From Pseudoalteromonas sp. FUC4 (GTDB taxonomy: Bacteria > Pseudomonadota > Gammaproteobacteria > Enterobacterales > Alteromonadaceae), in the NCBI RefSeq assembly GCF_008370255.1, contig NZ_SEUI01000004.1:561-61736 (forward strand): a stretch of DNA of 61,176 nt, read 5' to 3'. Made by a program: the position numbers and the translations under genes. Shown one piece after another: positions 46,501 to 57,436 of the stretch. Under the pieces are notes generated by a model. That model ran no database searches. It saw only the letters and a program-made list of their open reading frames with translations, and was not told the origin of the DNA. Every line of letters starts with the position of its first letter. The stretch's first letter is position 1.

Positions 46501-47790
46501 TTGTTTGACCGCTATGAATCCGGCGAACAGGCAATTTTAGTTCATATCGACTTACCTAAAGAAGGAGATCGTGAAGATCTTCATGAATTAGAAATGTTGG
46601 TATCTTCTGCTGGTGTTAGTAGTTTGGCGGTTGTGCAAGGCAGCCGTCAAGCACCACATCCGAAACTATTCGTCGGTACCGGTAAAGCAGAAGAAATAGC
46701 TGAGATTGTCAAAATCCACAAAGCAGATGTCGTAATTTTTAATCATCAACTCAGGCCATCACAAGAGCGTAATTTAGAGCGCGTTTGTCAATGTCGTGTG
46801 CTTGATAGAACGACACTAATTCTTGATATTTTTGCCCAACGCGCACGTACCCACGAGGGTAAGCTGCAAGTTGAATTGGCTCAACTTCGCCATATGTCGA
46901 CTCGATTAATTCGAGGTTGGACTCACCTTGAACGTCAAAAAGGCGGGATTGGTTTACGTGGTCCTGGTGAAACTCAACTTGAAACTGATAGAAGATTACT
47001 TCGTGCCCGTATCCAAAATATTCGTGCACGTTTAGCTAAAGTTGCAGTGCAACGTGAACAAGGTAGGCGAGCTCGTACTCGCAACGAAATACCTACAGTT
47101 TCGTTAGTTGGTTATACCAATGCGGGTAAATCTACATTATTTAATCGAATTACAAATTCAGATGTATACGCGGCCGATCAGTTGTTTGCCACGCTTGACC
47201 CGACTCTACGTAAGCTTGAGTTAGGTGATGTTGGCCCTGTGATTTTAGCCGATACAGTAGGCTTCATTCGTCACCTACCACATGACTTAGTTGCTGCTTT
47301 TAAAGCAACGCTTACTGAAACTCGCGAAGCTGATTTGCAGTTACACGTAATTGATGCAGCAGACTCACGTCTGCAAGAAAATATTGAACAAGTACAATCG
47401 GTGCTTAAAGAAATTGAGGCCGATGAAGTACCACAGCTATTAATTTATAATAAAATTGATGCGCTGGATAACGTAAGCCCACGTATTGATCGAGACGACG
47501 AAGGCCAACCTATAAGAGTATGGCTTAGCGCTCAGACTGGTGAAGGGTGTGAATTACTTAGCGAGGCTATTAGTGAGCTATTAGCTAAGAAGATGTTTAA
47601 CGAAACATTATTTCTTACGCCATTGTATGGTCGCTTAAGAGCTGCATTGTTTAGTTTAAATGCAGTGCATGAAGAGCAATTTGATGAGCAAGGTAATTGG
47701 CTGTTAGATGTTAGAATGCCAATGGTTGAGTGGAATCGTTTAATTAAAGAATTTGGTCCTGAAATTGCTGGTTTTATCAACCGTAATTAA
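46501..47790 (+). CDS. hflX: Ribosome-splitting GTPase HflX
   Basis: The N-terminal GTP-binding HflX domain (LFVGTGKAEEIA) is followed by the G domain: G1 GYTNAGKSTLF, G3 DTVGFIRHLP, G4 YNKID. HflX rescues or splits stalled ribosomes under stress. The start is a TTG (product MFDRYESGEQ), with TAGGAG 8 bases upstream. An ATG just before it at 46497 is in another frame and stops after three codons, overlapping this start. Length is 429 aa. Confidence 0.95.
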   Translation: MFDRYESGEQAILVHIDLPKEGDREDLHELEMLVSSAGVSSLAVVQGSRQAPHPKLFVGTGKAEEIAEIVKIHKADVVIFNHQLRPSQERNLERVCQCRVLDRTTLILDIFAQRARTHEGKLQVELAQLRHMSTRLIRGWTHLERQKGGIGLRGPGETQLETDRRLLRARIQNIRARLAKVAVQREQGRRARTRNEIPTVSLVGYTNAGKSTLFNRITNSDVYAADQLFATLDPTLRKLELGDVGPVILADTVGFIRHLPHDLVAAFKATLTETREADLQLHVIDAADSRLQENIEQVQSVLKEIEADEVPQLLIYNKIDALDNVSPRIDRDDEGQPIRVWLSAQTGEGCELLSEAISELLAKKMFNETLFLTPLYGRLRAALFSLNAVHEEQFDEQGNWLLDVRMPMVEWNRLIKEFGPEIAGFINRN

Positions 47791-47890
47791 AAATTGACGT
47801 TTTAATGTCGGTTTTTGTATGAGAAACGCGGTAGATTTGTTAGATTTAACACAATTTCCTAATTTATTTAGATAACAATGGAGTATAGCT

Positions 47891-49060
47891 ATGGCCTGGA
47901 ATGAACCGGGTAATAATGGCAATGACAAAGATCCGTGGAATAATAAAGGCGGACGTGATCAAGGCCCACCTGATTTAGACGAGGTGTTCCGCAAGTTTAG
48001 TAACAAGTTCAGTGGCTTATTTGGCGGGAAAAAATCCGGCAATGGTAGCGGCGGTGGACTTGGCGGAGCCGGTATTTCATTCATACTTATTATCGCCGTT
48101 ATTGTATGGGCGTTAAGTGGTATTTATACGGTTAAAGAAGCCGAGCGTGGTGTGGTTCTTCAATTTGGTAAATATGACCGAATTGCTGATCCTGGTTTGC
48201 GTTGGAAAATGACTTTCATCGAAACGGTAATCCCAGTAGATATTGAAGCAGTTCGTTCATTATCGGCTTCTGGTTTTATGCTTACTGAAGACGAAAACGT
48301 AGTGAGCGTAGAGTTTCAGGTGCAATACCGTGTTATTGACCCATACCTTTATGAATTTAGCGTAACTAACGCTGATAGTAGCTTAGAAGAAGCGCTAGAC
48401 AGTGCACTGCGTTATGTTGTGGGCCATGCAAAAATGGACCAAGTATTAACTAATGGCCGTGAGGTTGTTCGTCAAAATACATGGGATGAGCTTAATAAGA
48501 TTATCGAACCATATAACTTAGGTTTAATTGTTACTGACGTGAACTTTAAAGACTCTCGTCCACCAACTGAAGTTAAAGATGCATTTGATGATGCAATTGC
48601 TGCACAAGAAGATGAAGAACGTTTCATCCGTGAAGCAGAAGCTTATGCTCGTGAAATTGAACCGCGTGCTCGTGGTCAAGTAACGCGTATGACTCAAGAA
48701 GCAGAAGGTTATCAAGAACGCATTACATTAGAAGCACAAGGTGAGGTAGCTCGCTTTGAAAAGCTTTTACCTGAATATCAAGCAGCTAAAGAAGTTACTC
48801 GTGAGCGCTTATACATTGATGCAATGGAAGAAGTGTTAGGGAGTAGTTCTAAAATATTGGTTGATGTTAAAGGCGGCAATAACATGATGTATTTACCTCT
48901 TGATAAAATCATGGACAAGCAAGGAGCTGCAACACGCGTTGCACTTCCAAGCTCAAGTGATATTCAAGACTTACGTAATAAAGTTAATACGTCGCGCAAT
49001 AGCTCTGTTAATAGTGGCAATGACCGCTTTAACAACGACCGCTTCAATGATGGGAGATAA
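47891..49060 (+). CDS. hflK: FtsH modulator subunit HflK
   Basis: HflK forms with HflC a large membrane-anchored periplasmic complex around the FtsH protease. A Gly/Asn-rich cytoplasmic N-terminus (about 1-58) precedes one membrane helix (ISFILIIAVIVWALSGIY). The SPFH/band-7 domain and an Arg/Glu-rich coiled coil (IREAEAYAREIEPRARGQV) follow. GGAG precedes the ATG by 8 bases. The gene hflC follows after 5 bases. Confidence 0.95.
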   Translation: MAWNEPGNNGNDKDPWNNKGGRDQGPPDLDEVFRKFSNKFSGLFGGKKSGNGSGGGLGGAGISFILIIAVIVWALSGIYTVKEAERGVVLQFGKYDRIADPGLRWKMTFIETVIPVDIEAVRSLSASGFMLTEDENVVSVEFQVQYRVIDPYLYEFSVTNADSSLEEALDSALRYVVGHAKMDQVLTNGREVVRQNTWDELNKIIEPYNLGLIVTDVNFKDSRPPTEVKDAFDDAIAAQEDEERFIREAEAYAREIEPRARGQVTRMTQEAEGYQERITLEAQGEVARFEKLLPEYQAAKEVTRERLYIDAMEEVLGSSSKILVDVKGGNNMMYLPLDKIMDKQGAATRVALPSSSDIQDLRNKVNTSRNSSVNSGNDRFNNDRFNDGR

Positions 49061-49065
49061 TCATA

Positions 49066-49944
49066 ATGAAAAACTTTAGTTTAGTAATACTATTAGCTGC
49101 CATTGTCATGTCTTTCTCATCGGTATTTGTTGTACCTGAAGGGCAAAAAGCAATTGTAATGTTATTCAGTAAAGTACAAAAAGATAGCGACGATAAAGCG
49201 ATTGTATATGGCCCAGGCCTACAATTTAAAGTACCATTTTTTAGCCAAGTACGTCGTATTGATGCACGTATTCAAACGCTAGATGGTGCGCCAGATCGCT
49301 TTGTTACTAGCGAGAAAAAAGACTTAATTGTTGATTCGTTTGTAAAATGGCGCGTTAATGACTTTAGTGCTTTTTACTTACGTGCTCGTGGCGATAAGCA
49401 ATATGCTGAAACGCTACTTAAGCAAAAAGTAAACAATGGTCTTCGTACAAACTTTGGTACACGTACAATTCGTGAAATTGTATCAGGTGAGCGTAGCGAG
49501 TTGATGGAAGAAGCGTTAGTACAAGCTTCTGAAAGTGCACGTGAGCTAGGTATTGAAGTACTAGACGTACGTGTTAAGCAAATCAACCTACCACAAGAAG
49601 TGAGTAGCTCTATTTACCAACGTATGCGCGCTGAGCGTACTGCAGTTGCAAAAGAGCACCGCTCTGAAGGTCAAGAAAAAGCAGAGACTATTCGTGCGGG
49701 AGTTGACCGTCGAGTAACAGTAATGCTTGCTGATGCTGAACGTAATGCACGTTCTGTACGTGGTCAAGGCGACGCTGATGCTGCAGGCATTTATGCTAAT
49801 GCGTATAACAAAGACCCTGAGTTCTTTAGTTTTGTACGTTCGCTTGAAGCTTACAAAAAGACTTTTAAAGATAAGCAAGATGTTATGGTGCTTTCACCAG
49901 ATAGCGACTTCTTCCAATATATGAAAGGCGCTAAAGCTCAATAG
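49066..49944 (+). CDS. hflC: FtsH modulator subunit HflC
   Basis: The 292-aa partner of HflK has an N-terminal membrane anchor (LVILLAAIVMSFSSVFVV), a band-7 domain starting VPEGQKAIVMLF, and a helical region with MRAERTAVAKEHRSEGQEKA and QGDADAAGIYANAY, typical of HflC. It is the last gene before a terminator. Confidence 0.95.
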   Translation: MKNFSLVILLAAIVMSFSSVFVVPEGQKAIVMLFSKVQKDSDDKAIVYGPGLQFKVPFFSQVRRIDARIQTLDGAPDRFVTSEKKDLIVDSFVKWRVNDFSAFYLRARGDKQYAETLLKQKVNNGLRTNFGTRTIREIVSGERSELMEEALVQASESARELGIEVLDVRVKQINLPQEVSSSIYQRMRAERTAVAKEHRSEGQEKAETIRAGVDRRVTVMLADAERNARSVRGQGDADAAGIYANAYNKDPEFFSFVRSLEAYKKTFKDKQDVMVLSPDSDFFQYMKGAKAQ

Positions 49945-49969
49945 ACTTTACGTTAATTATTTAAAAGTT

Positions 49970-49997
49970 AAAAAGCCTCGCATTTGCGGGGCTTTTT
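49970..49997 (+). terminator. Terminator after hflC
   Basis: AAAAGCCTCGC pairs with GCGGGGCTTTT (one T-G wobble) around ATTT, with a T run. It closes the tsaE-to-hflC gene run. Confidence 0.87.
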
Positions 49998-50137
49998 GTT
50001 AAATACAAACTAGTGCGTTAAATCACTGTTATTTATGTGGTTATTGGTCAATATTTGAATATAACAATTGCCCGCAGAAAAAATAAGCTGAACAGGGGTG
50101 ATCTTTACTTTAGTTTTCTGGTAAAATCTCGTCCTAA

Positions 50138-51472
<1,335 letters not shown>

Positions 51473-51485
51473 TTACCATTAGATT

Positions 51486-51514
51486 AAAAAAAGCTGCTTC
51501 GTGCAGCTTTTTTT
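51486..51514 (+). terminator. Terminator after purA
   Basis: AAAAAAGCTGC and GCAGCTTTTTT form an 11-bp stem around TTCGT, ending in a T run. Confidence 0.88.
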
Positions 51515-51583
51515 GTGTCTAAAATTCACCTTGGAACGATCTTTGTATATTATTTAACAAGTTTATTTATATAAGTGGTGAAC

Positions 51584-52222
51584 ATGCGTTTATTTGACCG
51601 TAATTGCGTACTAAGGCTTTCGTTAATTCCGCTGTCTTTATTTATAGCAACCAACAGCTTAGCTACAGAAAGCCCTGCTGCTGTGCCGCTGTATACAGAA
51701 TCAGAGCTAATTGCGTTAATAAATAAAAATACGCATTTAGCGCGCGTAAAGGCAGATGATTGCCAGTTAGTGCAAGATATAGAAGCACGAGCCAATAAAA
51801 TGGCATTGCCGTCTTATCAATTTTTATACGGCGATATGCTGGCTTATAACGTGTGCGTTGATCGCAATGTAGAGTTGGGTGTGTATTACATGCGAAAAGC
51901 AGCTGAGCAAGGCTTAGCGGCAGCGCTAGAACAGTTGGGACGATACTACGACACTGGTCGCTTAGTTCAGCAAGATAAAGCAATGGCAATTACGTATTTG
52001 CGTGAAGCCTCGTCGCAAGGTAGTTTAAAAGCACAACTACGTTTAGTTAAATTATTTAATGATGGCTATGGCAGCCCGCGTGATTTTGAAGATGCCTATC
52101 GTTGGCTATTTAACTCTATGGTGGCAGATAAAGCGACTCATAAAAAAATTGAGCGAGCACTGAGCAAATTAGCGAAAAAAATGCCAGATAGCGTAGTTGC
52201 TCGAGCCCGTCTTCCAATTTAA
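51584..52222 (+). CDS. motX: Sodium-driven flagellar motor protein MotX
   Basis: This exported protein has a signal peptide (LSLIPLSLFIATNSLATE) and Sel1-like repeats (GVYYMRKAAEQGLAAALEQL and AITYLREASSQGSLKAQLRL). The blocks YTESELIALINKN, RVKADDCQLVQDIEARA and FLYGDMLAYNVCV strongly resemble Vibrio MotX as I recall it. MotX with MotY forms the T ring that holds the PomA/PomB stators of Na+-driven polar flagella. I choose the ATG at 51584; two upstream GTG codons are in frame. Length is 212 aa. Confidence 0.85.
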   Translation: MRLFDRNCVLRLSLIPLSLFIATNSLATESPAAVPLYTESELIALINKNTHLARVKADDCQLVQDIEARANKMALPSYQFLYGDMLAYNVCVDRNVELGVYYMRKAAEQGLAAALEQLGRYYDTGRLVQQDKAMAITYLREASSQGSLKAQLRLVKLFNDGYGSPRDFEDAYRWLFNSMVADKATHKKIERALSKLAKKMPDSVVARARLPI

Positions 52223-52231
52223 TGGGCTCTA

Positions 52232-52275
52232 AAAACACAAAAACCCTAACTTATAAGTTAGGGTTTTTGTGTTTT
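52232..52275. terminator. Bidirectional terminator, 44-base perfect palindrome
   Basis: The two 22-base arms are exact complements, A-rich on the left and T-rich on the right, with almost no loop (centre at TTATAA). It lies between the converging motX and antiporter genes, so it can end both transcripts. Confidence 0.88.
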
Positions 52276-52292
52276 ACAGTGAGTGAAAAAGT

Positions 52293-54140
52293 TTAACTTT
52301 CTTCTTTAGCCTTATTTTGTGGATCTTTTAAAACCGACATTTTAGGAGGCTGTAATGCAACAACACGCTCGCCCTCTTGAGGCGGCTTTTCCATATTTAT
52401 TGTAAATGGTCTTAGTTTAACAGGTGTATCTTCATCGCTGTCTTTGTCGCCTTTCAATATGAATAGCGGTATAGCTTCAGGGTTCATTTCTTGGTAGTTT
52501 TCCCAATCAAATTCTTCTGAAATGCGCGTTGCGCTTACTTTACCGCCTTTAGCTATAACGCTACTTAAGCGTGCATATGAGCCATCATCACCAAATAGTA
52601 TTTGTCTTGATAAAAATGTGGCACTGTCTTTGTTCGCCTTGGCGTGAGAAGTTGATGAGCGCAAAGAAAATACATTTTTCTCATTTAATAAATGAGAGAA
52701 ATACTGCACACCCAGCGCATTATGATGTCGGTTTGGCGACAACGCTAATACACTGCGAATAGTGGTTAATGGTAAATAACGCTCTGCATGCTCAGACTGC
52801 GGATTACCGTAATAACACGCTAAGCCATCCATACGCGCCATTCTACAGTTTTCCCATGCAGGATCTGAAAGGTGAACCGGAATATTTTGCTCTTGTAAGC
52901 CACGCCCAATTGCACGTGATACATGGTTTGCACCAATAATTAATATAGTGTTTGGAGATGGCTGGCGTACACCTAATAGCTTTGCAACAGGAATGGCTGT
53001 TAAGCTTTGTAGTACAACTGTAATGATGATCACTGTAAATATCAGTGGCACCATTTTTTCAGCATCTGCAACACCTGCTTCCATCATGCTTAATGCAAAT
53101 ACCGACCCAACAGCTGCAGCAACAATGCCTCGAGGCGCTATCCAGGCGAGTACTAAGCGAGACTTCATTGGTAGGTCTGTGCCAAAGGTCGAAATTGCTA
53201 TACACAGTGGGCGTGCAATAAAAAGTACTATGGCTAAAAATATAAATACGTCGCTGTCGAGCATCATTAAATCAGAGAGCTGTAAGCGTGCTGCAAGTAA
53301 AATAAACAGCGTTGATATTAATATCATCGACAAGTCTTCTTTAAACTCAAGTACAGAATCTATTTCTAAATCGTCTTGGTTCGCAAGCCAAATGCCAAAT
53401 ACAGTCACTGCTAATAGGCCTGATTCATGGCTTAAATAGTTTGATACAGAAAAACTAATGAGTACTAATGCCAATATACCAAACTTATGTAATTCAAATG
53501 GTAGCCATTCGCGGCGCATTAATAGTGTTGTTAGCCAACCTGCTGCAACACCAATACTTAAACCAACGCCAAGTGTTTTAACTAAAGCAATTATGGTGTG
53601 GCTAAATACTTCGCCTTGGCCTACAAGCATTACAGCTTCAAATACTAATACGGCAAATAATGCGCCAATAGGGTCTATTACTATACCTTCCCAGCGAAGA
53701 ATGCGGTCTATGTCTTGTGTTGGGCGCATTGAGTTTAATAAAGGTGCTATAACGGTGGGGCCTGTTACAACAAGCACTGCACCTAACACCGCAGCAACAC
53801 GCCAATTTAGCTCAAGTAACCAGTAGGCGCTTAAGCTAATAATAATACAGGTAGTAAGCATGCCGATGGAGCAGAGATTCCTTACAACTTTTCCTATCCC
53901 TTTTAATTCTCTGAAATGCAGAGTGAGTGAACCTTCAAATAAAATGACTGCAACGCTTAGTGATACAACAGGAAATAGTAAATCACCTAAAAGTGCATCA
54001 GGGTCTAATACACCACTAAATGGCCCAAGTAGAAGACCAGTAAGCAATAAGAAAAGAATAGCAGGCACTCTAAAAGCCCACGCGACCCATTGGGCAAGCA
54101 CAGAGCAAAGTGCGATACCGGCTATGTAAATTGCTGACAT
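52293..54140 (-). CDS. CPA1-type Na+(K+)/H+ antiporter with TrkA-N domain
   Basis: About 12 hydrophobic segments (residues 1-395) include FEGSLTLHFREL, VTGPTVIAPLL and WEGIVIDPIGALFAV, where the ion-binding Asp lies, and WIAPRGIVAAAVGS. These are the CPA1/NhaP-type antiporter signatures. A cytoplasmic NAD-binding TrkA-N-like region follows (TILIIGANHVSRAIGRGL) and a C-terminal tail. It should exchange Na+ or K+ for H+ at the inner membrane, a key function in a marine bacterium. Length is 615 aa. Confidence 0.88.
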   Translation of the reverse strand: MSAIYIAGIALCSVLAQWVAWAFRVPAILFLLLTGLLLGPFSGVLDPDALLGDLLFPVVSLSVAVILFEGSLTLHFRELKGIGKVVRNLCSIGMLTTCIIISLSAYWLLELNWRVAAVLGAVLVVTGPTVIAPLLNSMRPTQDIDRILRWEGIVIDPIGALFAVLVFEAVMLVGQGEVFSHTIIALVKTLGVGLSIGVAAGWLTTLLMRREWLPFELHKFGILALVLISFSVSNYLSHESGLLAVTVFGIWLANQDDLEIDSVLEFKEDLSMILISTLFILLAARLQLSDLMMLDSDVFIFLAIVLFIARPLCIAISTFGTDLPMKSRLVLAWIAPRGIVAAAVGSVFALSMMEAGVADAEKMVPLIFTVIIITVVLQSLTAIPVAKLLGVRQPSPNTILIIGANHVSRAIGRGLQEQNIPVHLSDPAWENCRMARMDGLACYYGNPQSEHAERYLPLTTIRSVLALSPNRHHNALGVQYFSHLLNEKNVFSLRSSTSHAKANKDSATFLSRQILFGDDGSYARLSSVIAKGGKVSATRISEEFDWENYQEMNPEAIPLFILKGDKDSDEDTPVKLRPFTINMEKPPQEGERVVALQPPKMSVLKDPQNKAKEES

Positions 54141-55010
54141 AGATTAAGAATTCCTTATTTATGAAGGTTTGTTTAGAAAGTATAACTTTTGTTAATTATT
54201 AATACAGGGGTATACACGGGAAATTCAAATATTACTAATCAATTTTAGCTGCTTATAGAAAATTAGTAGGCTTAAATTATTTTGCGCGTGTTAAGCCACC
54301 TTATTTTAAGCTGTATTAATTGTTTAATAGATTGAATTTTAATAACGATCTAACACCACAAACGAGAAGGAATTAGCTTCGCTCGAATTTTAACCTTGAT
54401 TTTTAAGAAGTATTTAGTGTAATATACTTCGTGTTCTAATAATTAGTTATCTAATGAAGTTTGTTGGAAGTAAAAGTGGTTTGTTAATCTTAACGTCATT
54501 TTTAATCTTTATAATCATGCATTAGTGATGTTACTAGTATTTGAACACTACATAATTTCATTTGCCGAACTCTTGGTATGGTTTTGCTAAACATGTTTAT
54601 TTAATTATTTAAGTAAATAAAGGTTTGAGTTGAACTATTACTTTCAATGTTTAACCCTCATCGTGGCGGTTAAATCTCGGTCCTTTGGTCTTCACCCTAT
54701 CTGTTGGTGTATCAGACTTTAGAGGCTCTATGTATGTTGTTAATAAAAAAGCCACACACAGCTTTTTACAGCGATGCATAAACAACACTTTTAAATTTTT
54801 TGATTAGTGCTGCTCAATATTATTGGGTTGTTGCTACTTTATACTTAACCTTAAATCTAAGCTTATTGTTTTAGATATGGTTTTCGCGTGTGTGTAAAAA
54901 AAGTGTTGCCTAAATGAAAGACAAATTCGAAGCTATGTTTTAAACCTAGCTAGTTAGTTTTAGCTCGTCTAATTAAGGCGAGCGCAGATAAAATGGAAAG
55001 TTGAACACTT
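54141..55010. other. Long gene-free region upstream of proB
   Basis: These 870 AT-rich bases hold no convincing reading frame. The notable part is a hairpin cluster with a terminator at about 54640-54768 (listed separately). The last 200 bases probably carry the proB promoter, but no clear -35/-10 pair stands out. Confidence 0.5.
54640..54768 (+). ncRNA. Candidate small RNA with terminator
   Basis: Within AT-rich DNA lies a more GC-rich stretch with hairpin 1 (TTTAACC at 54650-54656 with GGTTAAA at 54668-54674), hairpin 2 (CACC at 54693-54696 with GGTG at 54706-54709) and a final stem AAAAAGC/GCTTTTT (54746-54752 and 54761-54767) around CACACACA. The layout of two structured parts followed by a terminator fits a stand-alone small RNA of about 120 bases. 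No promoter is clear and no known family is recognised. Confidence 0.35.
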
Positions 55011-56117
55011 ATGCAAAAGTTAAATTGGCGACGTATCGTACTTAAAGTAGGTAGTGCATTAATTGCACCAGATCAAGATGGCTGCCGTTCGCGTTACATA
55101 TTAACCATCGCACAGTTCATTGTTCGTTGTCGTGCCCGCGGGATAGAGGTGATTTTAGTATCATCTGGTTCAGTAGCGGCTGGCGCACATTTATTCCCAT
55201 CAGATAAACCACGTTCTGTGGTAATGAAAAAAGCAATGGCGGCAGCAGGTCAAACCGAAATGATGGCAATGTGGGATCGCTTTTTTGACTTTCCTTCAGC
55301 GCAGTTATTATTGACTCATGGTGATTTACGTGATCATGAGCGTTATCAGAGTATTCGTGAAACCGTATTTACCCTACTAGAGCACGGTATATTACCTATC
55401 ATTAACGAAAATGATGCTGTAACTACTGATGATTTAAAAGTAGGAGATAATGATAATCTATCAGCCATGGTTGCAGCTGCAGCAGATGCTGATGCATTGT
55501 TGATATTTTCGGATGTTGATGGGTTGTATGATAAAAATCCTAACTTACATGATGATGCGGTGTTACTGCCTGAAATAAAATCAATTGATGAATCTATTTA
55601 TGCTATGGCAGGATGTGCAACAAGTGCTGTTGGCACTGGTGGCATGAAAACTAAAATAGAAGCAGCCGAAAAAGCAACGTCACATGGTATAGCGACTTAT
55701 ATTATAAACGGCTTTAAAGAAGAAACATTTACAAAGCTGCTAGCTGGAGAAAACCCTGGCAGCGTATTTTTACCGTACGAAAAACCAATGCAAGATTCTG
55801 TACACTGGATGACACACACAGCAAACGAGCAAGGCGAAGTTGTTGTTGATGGATCATTTGACGAATCGCTAGAAGGTGAAAGCGGATGTATTCGTGGTGA
55901 TGAAATCATGGAAGTGCATGGTGAATTTGCTGTTGGTGATACCATTTTAGTACGTAGTGAAGACGGTACGCGTTTGGCGAAAGCGACCGCTAATTATAGT
56001 AGCTGTTTGTTAAACTTTATTGCAGACAACGAACAGAGTGAATTCAGCGAAAAAATGCAGGATTCAATTGGACCAGTTATATCTGAAAAACATATCGCAT
56101 TATTGGAGAAGTCATGA
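55011..56117 (+). CDS. proB: Glutamate 5-kinase
   Basis: ProB phosphorylates glutamate, the first and feedback-inhibited step of proline synthesis. The amino acid kinase domain has VLKVGSALIAPD, VSSGSVAAGA, INENDAVTTDDLKVGDNDNLSA and GTGGMKTKIEAAE; a C-terminal PUA domain covers about 275-355. Length is 368 aa. It overlaps proA in ATGA, so the two enzymes are made together. Confidence 0.96.
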   Translation: MQKLNWRRIVLKVGSALIAPDQDGCRSRYILTIAQFIVRCRARGIEVILVSSGSVAAGAHLFPSDKPRSVVMKKAMAAAGQTEMMAMWDRFFDFPSAQLLLTHGDLRDHERYQSIRETVFTLLEHGILPIINENDAVTTDDLKVGDNDNLSAMVAAAADADALLIFSDVDGLYDKNPNLHDDAVLLPEIKSIDESIYAMAGCATSAVGTGGMKTKIEAAEKATSHGIATYIINGFKEETFTKLLAGENPGSVFLPYEKPMQDSVHWMTHTANEQGEVVVDGSFDESLEGESGCIRGDEIMEVHGEFAVGDTILVRSEDGTRLAKATANYSSCLLNFIADNEQSEFSEKMQDSIGPVISEKHIALLEKS

Positions 56118-57361
56118 GTTTAATTACGGACATTTCACGTCAGGCAGCAAAAGCTGCACATACACTTGCTTTACTCGATACCGAGACTAAAAACCAAGTA
56201 TTAGTTGAAATGGCAGCGGCACTAAGAGAGCAAAAAGCATTTATAATCAAAGAAAATGAAAGTGACCTAAGCGCAGCACGCGATAATAACTTAGCAGCTT
56301 CAATGATCGACCGCTTAACGCTAAACGATGAGCGTATTGAAGCAATGGCTGAAGGCATTGAAGTCATAGTAAGTCTAGATGATCCTGTTGGTCAGTTACG
56401 TGACATCACAGAGCGACCAAATGGTATTAAAATTCGTAAAATGCGCGTACCTCTTGGCGTTGTATGTATGATTTACGAAGCACGCCCAAATGTTACAGCG
56501 GATGCCGGCGCATTATGTTTTAAATCGGGTAATGGTGTTATTTTACGAGGCGGTAAAGAAGCCCTTAAAAGCTCACAAGCTATTGCAAGCGTAATGCACA
56601 GTGTGCTTGAAAAGCACAACTTACCGGTATCGCTTATTTCAGTGATTCCAGATCCGGACCGCGCACTATTAATGGAACTAATGCAGCAACGTGAAAGTAT
56701 TGATTTAATCATTCCACGTGGCGGCGAAGGATTAATTAACTTCGTTACCGAAAACAGTACGATTCCTGTAATTCAGCACTACAAAGGTGTTTGCCATCTT
56801 TATGTTGATAAAGATGCAGATCTAGAAATCGCGCTCAACTTACTACTTAATGGTAAAACACAGCGTACTGGTGTTTGTAATGCACTCGAAGGTTTAGTTG
56901 TTCATCAAGATGTTGCAGATGAATTTTTAAATCTGTGTGCTGTCGTATTACGCCAAGAAGGTGTAAAAATAAACGCAGACAGTTTTGCTGCTAAATACTT
57001 TGATAACGCAACTGTTTTAGCCGATAACGAATTTGGTGAAGAATACCTAGACTTAGAAATCGCTATTCGCGTTGTTCCAAGCTTTACGGCAGCGGTTGAG
57101 CACATTGCCCAGTTTGGTTCAAACCATACTGAAGTAATTTGTACTAAAAACGAAGCTGCTGCAGAGCTATTCCAACGCAGTGTTGATGCTTCTGTAGTGA
57201 TGGTTAATGCGTCATCTCGCTTTTCTGATGGGTCACAACTAGGGTTAGGCGCAGAGATTGGTATAGCAACTTCTAAGCTTCATGCTTACGGTCCAATGGG
57301 GCTTGAGTCGCTAACTACTGAAAAGTATTTAGTTAATGGGGTAGGCCAAGTTCGCGGATAA
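56114..57361 (+). CDS. proA: Glutamate-5-semialdehyde dehydrogenase
   Basis: ProA reduces glutamyl phosphate with NADPH to the semialdehyde, the second step of proline synthesis. The catalytic Cys lies in GKTQRTGVCNALEGLVVH, and the GVVCMIYEARPNVTADAG and RGGKEALKSSQAI segments are conserved. Length is 415 aa. It overlaps proB by 4 bases and is followed by a terminator. Confidence 0.96.
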   Translation: MSLITDISRQAAKAAHTLALLDTETKNQVLVEMAAALREQKAFIIKENESDLSAARDNNLAASMIDRLTLNDERIEAMAEGIEVIVSLDDPVGQLRDITERPNGIKIRKMRVPLGVVCMIYEARPNVTADAGALCFKSGNGVILRGGKEALKSSQAIASVMHSVLEKHNLPVSLISVIPDPDRALLMELMQQRESIDLIIPRGGEGLINFVTENSTIPVIQHYKGVCHLYVDKDADLEIALNLLLNGKTQRTGVCNALEGLVVHQDVADEFLNLCAVVLRQEGVKINADSFAAKYFDNATVLADNEFGEEYLDLEIAIRVVPSFTAAVEHIAQFGSNHTEVICTKNEAAAELFQRSVDASVVMVNASSRFSDGSQLGLGAEIGIATSKLHAYGPMGLESLTTEKYLVNGVGQVRG

Positions 57362-57383
57362 CGACTAAAGCTTAATTTTATTA

Positions 57384-57415
57384 AAAAAGCCGAGCATGAA
57401 AATGTTCGGCTTTTT
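57384..57415. terminator. Terminator after proA
   Basis: AAAAAGCCGAGCAT and ATGTTCGGCTTTTT pair with one G-T wobble around GAAA, with A and T runs on either side. It lies between converging genes and may work in both directions. Confidence 0.87.
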
Positions 57416-57436
57416 GGTTTTTAGACTACTCTGTAG

